Below are positions 23,201-35,200 of a DNA stretch of 64,000 nucleotides, piece by piece; the stretch's first letter is position 1, and each line of letters opens with the position of its first letter. The DNA is from Pyrrhosoma nymphula (Eukaryota; Arthropoda; Insecta; Odonata; Coenagrionidae): the NCBI GenBank assembly GCA_963573305.1, contig OY754333.1, positions 21,697,013 to 21,761,012 of the forward strand, given 5' to 3'. The position numbers and the translations under genes were made by a program. The notes beneath the pieces are model-generated. The model did no database searches. It was given only the letters and a program-made list of their open reading frames with translations, and was not told the DNA's origin.

Positions 23201-26200
23201 TGAGTAAAATTCAAAATAATAAGAGATCTTATTTAAAATTTCTGTTTACGAGGTGCATATATATTTTTACAAATTCGATTTATGCAGAATTGTTACATAA
23301 AATTTAGTTAACGTGGTTTATTTGCCAAAAGTTAAAAAACGCACTTTCATCCTTATCATGTCCACTGATTTTTTACTGGGTGAACGGGCCTATAAAAAAC
23401 TATGCCAGGAGTTACTACACATATATCTATGAATACTAAGTAAACTCTTAGCAACGTCAAAATAACTTATATATAGTTATTCATGTTATTTAAAAACTGA
23501 AAGTCATTTAAACGTTAGTTAAAAAATTCACTGTAAAAAGGTAGAAATGCATTAAAATAGAGTTTTCAATGTACAAAAACCTTAAAAACCATAAGTTTTC
23601 CCCAGACCCCCCGGTATGTTCGTCCCCCCCCCCCCAAGGCAATTCCTAGATACGCCACTGCCTTGGTATCAAGAAGAATCAGATTTAAGAAGCAATTTAA
23701 CATGCTTAATATCACTTCAATGCTACCCTTATGTGGGTGAACAAGTACCTTTGCGTTTGAAGTCAATGCAATAAGGGTATCCGCCATTTCTTTTCCAGTC
23801 TCTTTCACCATTTTGTTTAGGAAACCATTTTTTCTTGCCAGAAGTTCGCTAGGCTTTCCTAATTCCTGGGAGTAGAAAATAACATAAATTACACGTGTGC
23901 ACAATTTTTTAAACTCAATCATTTCAAAAGCTTATTCCGTTGGGCTAAATATTCTTTTTGGAAACGTAATGGAGTCTGTCAACAATTAATTTTAAGTAGT
24001 TGTTTCCTTTTAGCAATTTTGCATGTGTACGTACTTAGATGTTTGGTCCTGATTCTGTCTTCTGTTTTTTTTATAAACAGGATATAATGGCATCTAAATA
24101 TACAAGGAGATTAAAAATATTTTTTTCTTTAATCATGCCCTCATTAGAATTTGTCACGACCAATTTATTCAAATATGTCATATAAAAGAAATATTTTCTT
24201 TCTGCCATTCTCAAAATTAGAATCGTTGACATTTTGACAATTTTTGCACTCGGTTTGATGTTTCAACCCTGAGTAATGTAATAAAAGTACATGTAAAATT
24301 TGATTTCTTTCGTTTATATAAATTTTTAATGTTTTATTACCTAACTAATATCGCCGTTAAAAAAAATTGAGCGATAGATGTTTGAAAAGTTTCGCTTATA
24401 GGGTTTATTTTCGATTTTTAAATAATCTCTAGTTGGCGATTTCAAGAACAATGCACAAATACCTGGGGTGCGATAGCGTATCTCCATAACGCTTGCGCTC
24501 GCGTTATTGTTATTTTTCAATTTCGCTCAAGAGAGCGAAAACGTGGTCGTATTTCTTCCAATTTTGTCGTATGCTTTAAATCACGAGTTTTTTAATTGGA
24601 GGGCAGTTACTCTGAGCATTGCCCTTCTATGGAGCGGTTTGCGTTTTGGATAAGGGGTCATTCAAGTATTACATAAGACGTTTTGGGAGGAGAGGGGGGT
24701 TGAGTTTTCCTTGCGTTATCTTACGTAGCAGAGTGAGGAGGTCCGAGACAATCTGACGTAAGGTGAAGAGTCACTTCTGAGATCGACCATATTTTTCATT
24801 ATTGTCGGACAAAAATATTTTCTCTGCTGGATGATTACCGCGGCAGGTTGCTTGAATTGACGCTAAGTTACAGAGAAACGTATGGTCATTTCTTTGCGAT
24901 TGCACTTGCTGTGAATCGCGAAATCTCGAAAACCGATATCGATATCCGGCTAAAAAATCATATTTCTAAATTATTCTATTATTTTGTAAAAAAAATAAAA
25001 GCACCGGAAGGGGTGAGTTGAATTTTTGCACACTTGGACAGGGAATTGCCAAAAAGGATATCGTTATCTATGTGCATGGTTCTAAGACAAATATAACAAG
25101 TAATATGACAAATTATGTACGATGGGGAGGGGATGGGTTCATGAAATCTTACGTTGTCTTACAAGGGTGTTAAAAAGCAGCCAAAATCGCTTCACGTAAT
25201 ACTTGAATAGCCCCTACAACAGTAACGAGATCACAAAGAAGGGAACGTGATCCCACCCCTCGGTTCAAATCAAAGACACGCCTATACCAAGTGACTTCAG
25301 CAATGACATTATTTTTCTGGTTGAACTAGTGTAAGTTTTCAAAGTACCTCCAATGCTAGATTTATGTATATTTCTCTATCCGGATTTATTCTTACGTACC
25401 TCATTTCTACTATCATCACCTCTACTATCCAAAATCCGTACCCAATTATTGAATTCCAAATCTTGGATAACTTGCCCAGGGCTCTCAAAGACCCTTCATC
25501 CTTGAGTATATTTAGAAGGAAACTTTTCAGCCTATTGATTGATAACACTCTTCTATCTGTGCTAGAGTGTTTATTCTTAACTAGCTCTTGACAAGCAAAT
25601 GTATATTTTCTGTATCTCAAAGTAATTTTCATGCATCAATTTGATTCTTTTCGATAAATGGTATTCATTTCTGACTGGGTTAAATAATTCTGTATTTTCC
25701 ACTCAATTGTATCATCAAGTTCTCATATTTTTATATTTAACTATGCTTATTCTTTTCATAGTGGAGGTGCTAATCCAAGAGCAATAAATATTAATATTAT
25801 TATTATATTTGTTAAAGAGAGTTTCATAAAAGAAGAGAGATTATCAGAACCATCAGTTTCAAAACAAAAACCCTTACCACCATCTCTCCAGAGTCCATCA
25901 CCAGAATCCGATCAGAATCCATGACAGTGTGCAAGCGATGAGCAATTGTTAGCACTGTGCAGTCGGCTAGTTTTTCTCTGATTGTCCTCTGTATTATAGC
26001 ATCAGTCCTAAATCAAACATTTAAATTAGTACAAGTTCTTTTGCTTTCCTGTTCAATTTTTCTAATAAAAGTTCCCTCGTAATTTCTACCTCACCTCGTA
26101 GAAATCTTGAGCGAACTGCTTAAATGTTAACATTAAAAGGTTTAGTTGGCTATGAAAAACAAATACTTATGTTTATAGTGAAATAGTCTTATGTACAAGG

Positions 26201-29200
26201 TTACTCATCAGTATAAAAAACCCGTCGCTAAATGCCTCAAGATGTGGCTCAGGGCTGATTCCCATATCTTTTACACGTACTTACTAATCCTTTTCCCTTA
26301 TACTTAATATGACTCACTTTTTATTGTTAATTTATTATGTACGACGAAAAAAATTAATGGTGACGGATATATAACTATCAAAACTTGGTACACAATTTTG
26401 CTCAAAAGCAAAAAGTGAAAACGTGAAAATTTTTCGTACTTGGACAGTTAAATAAATATCTCGTCCTGAGAATTTCTCGAGCTTCAGACTCAAAATAACA
26501 ACACATCTTAAATGTATCCTTAAAAGAAAAGTGTTTTTTCAATATTGATAGGAAGAGCATTTATGATATGCGTACAAACTTTGTTTTGGTAAAATGTGGA
26601 ACGTAGACTAATTTTGTAACTTTTTAACACTACCTATTCAATTTTAATCAAAACTGCCAGAAAGACTGTTTTTCGGATGATTATCAAAATCCAGCTCTGG
26701 GCATTTTTACATAGCTCCTCCGAGGTCATGAGTTGAGAATAGTGGCGGTGAAACTTGGTGGCAATCGCCTGCGTGACGTCAAGGCGGGGGAGTCTCGAGT
26801 GGAAAGGGTCGGAGGGTAGATGAGAAAGTTCATGGTCGGCAATGCTGCCAACATAACTGCATTTAACTCGAGAGGGCGGGGAAAGTGCCAGCAGCCCGTT
26901 TTAACAACAATGTTTACGATCCAAACAAAGGTGAATCAAAATACGCAGATACTCTACGCAACAATGAGGTGGATGGAGAGGGCGCTTGCTATGGTGGCCA
27001 ATGCTCAAGGAGGTTCCGAGTGGAGGAGGTGCTTAAGGTGGTGTCACTGAGTGAATCAAAACAAATACTAAATTCCAATTTTTTTAACATTTGGTTAAAA
27101 ATTTCTGCTTTCGGTGATGATCTTCGTTGCCTTTTTAAAACCTAAGTTAAGGTGCAAAATATGCAGATTATTCCTCGAATAAATTTTAAATGAGCTCTTT
27201 TTTCCAGCCACAGGAGCCGACAGCAGAACTATTTCAGTGAAATTACCGCATTTTGACTTCATTTACGTCAGTAATTCGCTGATAACTACAATAAATAAGG
27301 TGATAAGGTTCCTATATTTTATTTTTATTCCATTTCTTGGGATTTTTCCCTTCTTAAACACAGTTTTTCGCGAAAATCGCATTTATATTATATGGAAAAA
27401 TACACTTTCCTCCGTTTTCCGCCCAATCTCCCATTTAGCATTATGTAATTTCATGTTCGATTTGCGAAAAAAGTAGTTTGGAAAGGTATACTATTTCTGT
27501 GTATCACAGATAGTGGACACGTTTTTCTATAAGTGGCGAGAATATTAATGGAATGACATTCAATTCATTTTCCGGTGGAACCACCTTAAAGCAGCGACGT
27601 TGGCGGGACGGTTCGCCATCTTTGTCCTCCTCGATTTGCCTCAGCGCTTACGGGCTAACGCACTAATTTTGCAGTTTTACGATGTTTTGCTACGACTACT
27701 CACTGGAAATCAGCATGGATTTACTTCTTGAAAAAGTATTCTTCATCTTTTTTTTTATTTCCATAAATTGATGACAATTCGTATTTACAGCGAAAAGCCA
27801 TAGTACAATTGAGTAGAATCAATAGCTCCAAGTAACTAGTATATGTTTCAAGGCTTAACTTCCCTAAGATGCTTTTTAAACTAAAGTGTTTCAGTGAATA
27901 AGTGCACTTACTGGGGATCAATGTTAGCTGTTGCTTCATCCAGGATGAGTATCTTGTTCTTTCGTATGATGGCACGAGCAAGGCAAATTAACTGCCTTTG
28001 CCCAACGCTGAAATTGGTTCCTCGCTCAGATATTTTGGAATCAAGTTTTGCAGGGAAGCTCTGGACCAACTCCTTCAATTCAACCTGTTTGAAAAGCATT
28101 CGGTGGAATATAAAAACTTTCATTTCGGTACTCTTGAAGCTCATAAAATATTATAACGTACTTTATTAATGAGTTTTCATATTTTTTCATTCAAAATACG
28201 GTAATATGTTGATAGCAACGACTGGTGGTGTTGTATTATGCATATTTTTCATATTTTATTTGTTCAAAATTATATTTTTCCATGGGGTGCTGTAAAAATT
28301 AGATGTTTTGTGTGTCTGTTTTAACCACGCTTTTTTTGACTTGCCCTGTTTGTTCGTTGTTTGTCTGGATGGAATCTTGTAATCGAAATCTAACCCACTT
28401 CCCAATGTTCAATCGAGCTGAAATTTGGCACATCCACTTAATGTCGATGAAAATACGTGAATCAGTCATTAAGTTTACTAATTATCAAGTAAATCTACTA
28501 AAATTAAATGGTTTACATTGTATATATTTCTTTATCCCAACACGCGACGCGACCCACATCACATTGTTTACTCGCAGTCAGCGCTGTTGCAATTCATTGC
28601 AACCATCATTTTAGCATTTATATAGTGATAATAAATGCTAATAATTTTAATTTCAAAGAACCGTTGCACGATTAATATAAAGACGAGTAATACCCAGCAA
28701 TAGTGATCCGACAATTAATGACCCGAATTAACGCTCTAATCAGATTCAATATAAACGTGGATTTTTATCAAAAGTATTTTTTACGTATTAAATTATTTTG
28801 TAATAATGTTGGCGTGTTAGTATGACTGAAATCTAATGGTCTCTTTATTGTTGGAGTACAGTGTCCATCCCACATGAGTAAAATAATAGTTAAGACACCG
28901 TATTGCATGTAAAATCTCCGTACACATTAGTTCCTTAACCTTATATTTGGTGAAAAAGCTATTACTGGTAGCCAACCAGACGCAACCGCCTGCCGTATAT
29001 ATTTTCCAGACAAAATTAGGTGCAAAATTATTTTCGAGCTTAAGAAAGAAGAAACGCTGTCTGAGAGAAGCAATCACGTGACAAGAACCCCCGAAAGAAA
29101 TAGGAACCACTACAGTGGTAGAACATGGTAATATATACTAACTCGTTGCGTAAACCTTCAAGAAAATGACGGGTCATCTTCACGGAACAGTTCGTAAAAA

Positions 29201-32200
29201 TAATCCGTTGTTAAAGAGAGAAGAAACTTCAAAAAGTATTAATCCAAACTTTTATTCACAAATACCCAGGTTTCATTGGATAACCGTAATTGTCAACGTT
29301 TTCCATAGAAACCTGGGCCGGAATTGTGAATAAAAGTGTGGATGAATACTATTTGAAGTTTCTTCTTTCTTTAATAATGAAAGAGTTCCACAAAGTAAAG
29401 GCTGGAAATATTTGTTATCTTTGTTTAATCCGTTGTCATGTGAACCACTCGTAAAGCGGAGGTCAACCGCATTATATTCCAGGCTTCGCGACATGTATCC
29501 ATAGTAAATTATACACTTTGTAATTTGCGACATGTATTTATGCCATATTTGTCTTTCATTGAGAATGCCTCTGCCTTTAGACTTGGGTCCCAACTGCTAT
29601 ACTCATCCCACCATCTAACGATTGCCCTTAATGCAAATATGAATATGATTCCCATAATATAAGTTTATACATACGTAATTTAAGACATAATTTAAGCCTA
29701 TAATCATTGAGTGGAGAGATTGGTGTGTTACCAGTCAATAATACGTCAAAATAACGTTTTATGTGAACTTCCGACTCAAACTTCAGCCTATAAAAGTATG
29801 CCAGCCTTTTAGTTTCTGACGTAGGTTTTCGCGGCGTTCAGGTGTGCAGTTATGCAGGTTTTCGGTTTCGTCCACGTTGGCGTCCTTCTTGATGGCGAAG
29901 CTTCACCTACTTTGCCGTAGGCGTCCTCATACCAGGCTGAAGTGGAGAATGCATTGAAAGCGCCGGTATTTTTCTGGTTCAGTTGAGATGTCTTCGCGCC
30001 AGTTCTTCACTGATGGTTTCATGGTTTACATCAGCAAAACGCGGGAAGTGGGAAGGGTCCTTTATGGGGGCCATGGAAGACGCCTTTCCAAGTATTGGAA
30101 AGGGTGTAGCCATCTTCCCTGTTCATGCTGTTAACCATCAGTGAATAACTGGCGAGAATACACCCCAACTGAACCAGGTAAATACCGGCGCTTGCGATGC
30201 ATTTTTCACTCCAGCCTAGCCTGAGGAAGCCTTAAGGCACAGTAGGTGAAACGTCGCCATCAAGAAGGATGCCAAAGCGAACTAAACCCGAACATCTGGA
30301 TGACTGCATGCCTGCATTTTGCCCGAGTTCAGTGAAATTGAAAGGTGTAGGGCAAGGTCCTCTTCTTCTCTCTCAGGGCATCTCTTAAGGTATGTAAATA
30401 AAACAATTGGATAAAGTTATGGAAAATCTGAAAAAATCGTTGATAGTTTAAATAATAAATACTTATTTATTTACCTCTTCCAGAGCCATCCAAAGCACGT
30501 GATCGGTGTGCTCATCAAATGGGTCGAGATTTTTCCTCAATGTACCAGAGAATATTACCGGCTCCTGAGGAATGATTGATATTTTCGAGCGTAGTTTATA
30601 AAGATTGATGGAGGCACAGTTAACACCATCAATTAGGACTGTTCCTTCAACATCTGCCAGTCTGAATAGTGCTGCTATAAGCGAAGACTTTCCAGCACCT
30701 GTCCTTCCCACAATTCCTAGCTGAAACGAGATTTCATGCATATAGTATAAGTAAGTACCTTCATATGAGTACTAAAATTTTGATTTTCTTGGGTTTTAAT
30801 TTACACTTTCTACTAAGATACCATGATAATTACTTGAAAACTTGAGTTGCTCTGAGAATGCGTATGGATACGTAGATAAAATACCTAGAAACATGCTTAT
30901 TTAGAAATTTTATGCTATTATAGCCCTTAAAAAACAAATTCACCTTCTCTCGAGGATGTATGACAAAGCTTAGGTTGTTTAGCACACATGGATCGGTGGG
31001 GTTATACTTCAGGTACACATTCTGGAAAGTGATTTCCCCAGCCGATGGCCAATCTTCTGCGGTTTTGCAATCTGAAAATGTATAAATTTAAGAATTCATT
31101 TACGAGAGTCAGCAAAATTCACCAATTTATTCTTTGATTTTTTCACGAACTCACCAGCTGTTGACTCAGATAAAATCTTCTTTCTTACTGATTTTGATTC
31201 CTCGAATTCCTTCTCCAATTCTGAGTATTCTATCACACGCTCCACGGAGGTCATCTGTATCTCTAACTGTGCGAATTGCTTCATACCCCATTGGAAAAAT
31301 CCTGCTAATCCGGCTGATTGTGTTATTGCCAATCCAACATTTCCACCCAGAGTGCCTAGTTAAAGAGATATGGTGTTATTATAGACCTAGCGGATACATT
31401 GCAGACGCGTCTTTATTTGCTGCAGAACACATATAAACAATTACAACTTGGTAGTAAGGGTACACATTTACCCACATGAGTTCGTTACAAGGACAAAAAG
31501 ACTGATTTCTGATCTTAGCTACTCATGCAGTGACATCTTAATCCGGGTAATGTTTCTTATCCTTGCTCTGTTTTTCTCCCTCCATTATGAAAGGTAGTTC
31601 CACCGTGTTCACTCATTCATTAGAAAAATCTACCGGTTAAAGGTAGGTTATGATGAAAATCAGAGAAAATCTTAAAGATCCTTACACGCGCATGTCCCTG
31701 CCTACCTTTAGTATTTCTTTCTTCATCTCAGCATAAGTCCTACCCAAGGTTCTTAGAGTATACGGTTGTTACGCTAAAAACCTTGCGTCCTACCCTTCTT
31801 CATCCCGTCCATAAAACCTATTCTCTTCCTTCCCCTTCCCCGCTAACCCAACATCCTTCCCTCTATCACGGCCTTCAGCAAACCATCGCCCCTCATTACC
31901 CCTTCCAGCCACCTACCCTGCCTTCCCCTAATCTCATCTATAAGTTTCCTCTCCTCGCCCACCATGTCAAGCACTTCCTCGTTTGTCTTCCTTTCCGTCC
32001 AACGTACCTTCTCCATCCTCCTCCACTCCCACATCTCGAAAGCCTTCAGCCTATTTTCGTCTTCCTTTCTCAAGGTCCACGTTTCTGCCCCATACAACGC
32101 CACACTCCATATCAAGCTCTTCACTAGCCTCTTCTTTACATCCTTACTTAAAGTTCCCGTCATCAGCTCCCTTCTATTATTGAACGCTTCCTTCGCTAGC

Positions 32201-35200
32201 GCTATTCTGCTCAGAATGTATTTGCTACTATGTCCTGTTTCTTCAAGTGTACTACGCAAGTAATTAAATTGTTCTACTTGCTCCAGTTTGTGCCGTCATA
32301 CTTTTATGCTCAGCCTCGCTTTCTCCGTCCTGGAGAATCTCATTACTTTTGTTTTCTTATGATTAATCTTTATTTCGTACAGTGGCATAAATTTTATTTA
32401 ATTCTTACTCTGTGGACTTGTAGAAAAAAGTTTCCTCAATCGCATATTAAAAGCAAACATTTGACCTTTCCATGCTTTTTCTCGCAAAGCTAACTTGTTA
32501 TTACTGGTTTGTTAATTGGTATTATTATTGGTAAACACCATGTAGATGTTAAATGCAAGAATGGGAAGAGCACGGGGCAAAATAGTATTTATCCATGTAA
32601 TATAAATGCCATTTTCGTGGAAAACTGTTTTTGGGAAGGGAATAAGCCCGGTAAATTGAATAAAAATAAAATTTACGCAACTTGCCACCTTATTGTTTTA
32701 GTTATTAGCTAATAACTGTAATAACTGAAGTCAAAATGCTGTAACTCTATTGGATTGGCACTGTGGTTGACTCCTATGGCTATAAAAGAGCGTCCATTAA
32801 ACCCTCGGGTGAATACCGGGCCATATGCCTTCCCTTTTCGTTCGAGATGTCATTTGGTGTTCTTGGTGGTGATAGTGGGCGGTCTGACCGGGGGATCTCG
32901 TGGCTTCGGATCGGGCACGATGGTTGTGGTTACCGTCTTCCTCTGGCCTCTGGGTGGAGGGGTCGGCACCCAACCGCGTGGGGGGGGGGCGGGGGTGCGC
33001 CTGGCTCCTCCTCTTCTGTCTGGGTGGCGGGTGGACGGCTTGGAGTTTTCCGGGGTTGTCTGGGGTCCTAGCGGTGGGTTTGGCTTTGCACTTTCCTGGT
33101 CCATTACTTGCTGCATTGGGTCCTGGTCTGTTGAGGTGACTGGGTATGCTGGGGACTAGCGAGGCGCAAGCCTACACCGGGGGCCATGTCCCACATGACG
33201 CTAAACACGTTCATGCAAATATATTCGTGAAATAACGTACATATTTTGTAACTTAATTTTGCTTTTCAATAACTAACGCCCGTCATCAGCAAAAGCAAGA
33301 TTTTTGAAAACCAGTATAAACAGTTGGAACTCAGTTTTTGTTTTGACTCACACTCACCGATCCTTAAGGAAAGCTGAAAAGAATCTATTCCAATATTTCT
33401 ATCGTCAACATATTGAAAGTACCTATTTAGATTGGAGGTTTTTAAAATTCCTTATTCCAAAAATGTGTCAGTAGTTTCAATAATATTGATTGTGCCCTTC
33501 TGCCACACCATTTTGGCGCGCACACACGCACGCTGTTACGCTGCTGTTACTTGTTTATCTCGTGTACAAGGGAGACTCGTTTGGTTCTTTTTCATCCGTA
33601 GAAGTTTTGACAACTGATGGAAAGCACGACATACATTTATTTGGATTTAAATTAAAACCAATAATATTTACATATCCAATTATAACTTACCACTTCCAAG
33701 GAAAAGAAAGCTCAATGTAACCAACGTCACGTAAACAAAGCAGAGGATGTCCAGCCAGAGACCAAATGCTCTTCCAGCTGCCAATAAGATGTAGAAGGCA
33801 GATGAATGCTGATCCTGGGTGGAAAAAAATCACAGTGGCTCAATGCATATTACTTTACCCTCGTTTCACAACTTATGCCTTGTATACACTACAGTTGTAC
33901 TTAAGTAGGGTGTACTTAGGTGTAGCATTTAAATGCAGGCGAACGTCTACACACAGATATAATATATATCTACCTCAGCGCTACCAGGTGTTAATGAAAG
34001 CAATATATGGTCGGTGCTAAATGCTTACATTCCCTGTAGACTGTAGGTATGCTGCCACAATGTTGCAGTAACGTTGCCATGCAATCACTATGGAGTTGCC
34101 ACAACCTAATTGAAACGTCTCAAAGGCTGCCATGTATCCTCCCAGCAACGTCTTGACAACGTCTTTGCAACTTTATCCCAGCTGGGGGTGCTACGTATTT
34201 GTAACCCATTTCCAATCATTAACCCATTAACTTCCGTACCCATTTTTCATTATTTTTAGTATTAACTTTTGGCGAATGTTGCAACAAAACTTCTAATTGA
34301 GGGCAGAACTTGTGAGCAGGATTTCCCATTTAAGTAGCATATTCCTAATAATTATTTCTGCAATCATCTTTTACTCTGACTGATTATAAGAAGGCATTTA
34401 TTTTGCCTTACGCCTCCACCGACCACCTTGCTAAGAAATTTATCAATCATTATTCAGTCGATACATCTTGTTCCGTCTAGTTCTGTCTCTTTCCGTTTTC
34501 CAAGATTTAGGTTGGAATTTTGTCTTTGTCCGAAATCGCTCATATAGGGTCTTAGAAATATTTTTTGTCCCGCCGGAAAATTCTCAATAGTTCCATAAAT
34601 TTAAGAAAGGCAATTGAAATTCCATCTTCAAATAAGAACTCAGATATTACAATTTTCCACAGATAAAGTTTTAATCGACCCGGGTTTCGATGCACTGCAT
34701 CGTCATCAGGTACATATATTTGGAAATCAAGGTATATATACAAGAGAAGAGGTGGGTGAGGGAGGTTAGGAAAGTGGAGGGAGGGAGTGGGGAAGGGGAA
34801 AAATTTCAAAGGGGAGGGAGTTTTATTTACACAAGAAAAACGTTAACAAAATCTCTCCCCTTTGAAATTTTTCCCCTTCCCCACTCCCTCCCTCCACTTT
34901 CCTAACCTCCCTCACCCACCTCTTCTCTTGCATGTATACCTTGATTTACAAATATATGTACCTGATGATGATGCAGTGCATCGAAACCCGGGTTGATTAA
35001 AACTTTATCTGTGGAAAATTGTAATATCTTAGTTCTTATTATGTTCATCTTCCACAACATCACGCCTGATTCCTCCTTTTTGTCCATTTTCAAAGGTTTT
35101 TTCCTCGCTCAATCGATCCGATTTAACTTTTCCTGAACTTGCAGGGGTACAGGTGACGTAGTAAAGACGTTGCAGTAACGTTGCATAGCGACCCGAACCA

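Larger units (their letters stand above)
20352..23660 (+). mobile_element. Degenerate hAT transposon, 3.3 kb
   Basis: The left end reads CAGGAGCGTATTTACGGGGG and the right end, inverted, CAGTGGCGTATCTAGGAATT; both continue into G-runs followed by GACGAACA. The flanking 8-mers CCTTTGTA (20344-20351) and CCTTGGTA (23661-23668) match at 7 of 8, as an aged hAT target duplication would. The interior holds hAT transposase pieces (21430-22841), a nested SINE and an insertion of unknown type. It fills the proposed last intron of the ABCC gene, 89 bp from its penultimate exon. Confidence 0.85.
34631..35040. mobile_element. Penelope-like head-to-head terminal-repeat dimer
   Basis: Arms of about 187 bp (34631-34817 and 34853-35040) are near-perfect inverse copies, from AATAAGAACT at the outer edge to TCAAAGGGGAGGGA at the centre. 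Each outer third holds a hammerhead-like core with CTGATGA...GAAACCCGGGT. Polarity is head to head with the presumed 3' ends outward, the same design as 53173-54463. Confidence 0.7.

Noticed and set aside
23566..23748. Extending the ABCC C terminus by read-through past 23749
   Set aside because: The extension runs into the hAT end and its G-run; a usable donor and an in-phase terminal exon exist.
10735..27864. The two 1.7-kb direct repeats as LTRs of one giant retroelement
   Set aside because: The interval holds ABCC exons and unrelated elements in no retroviral order, and a third partial copy exists at 36.1 kb.
28303..28614. 103-codon plus-strand frame in an ABCC intron
   Set aside because: No motifs, low complexity, and no splice or promoter support.
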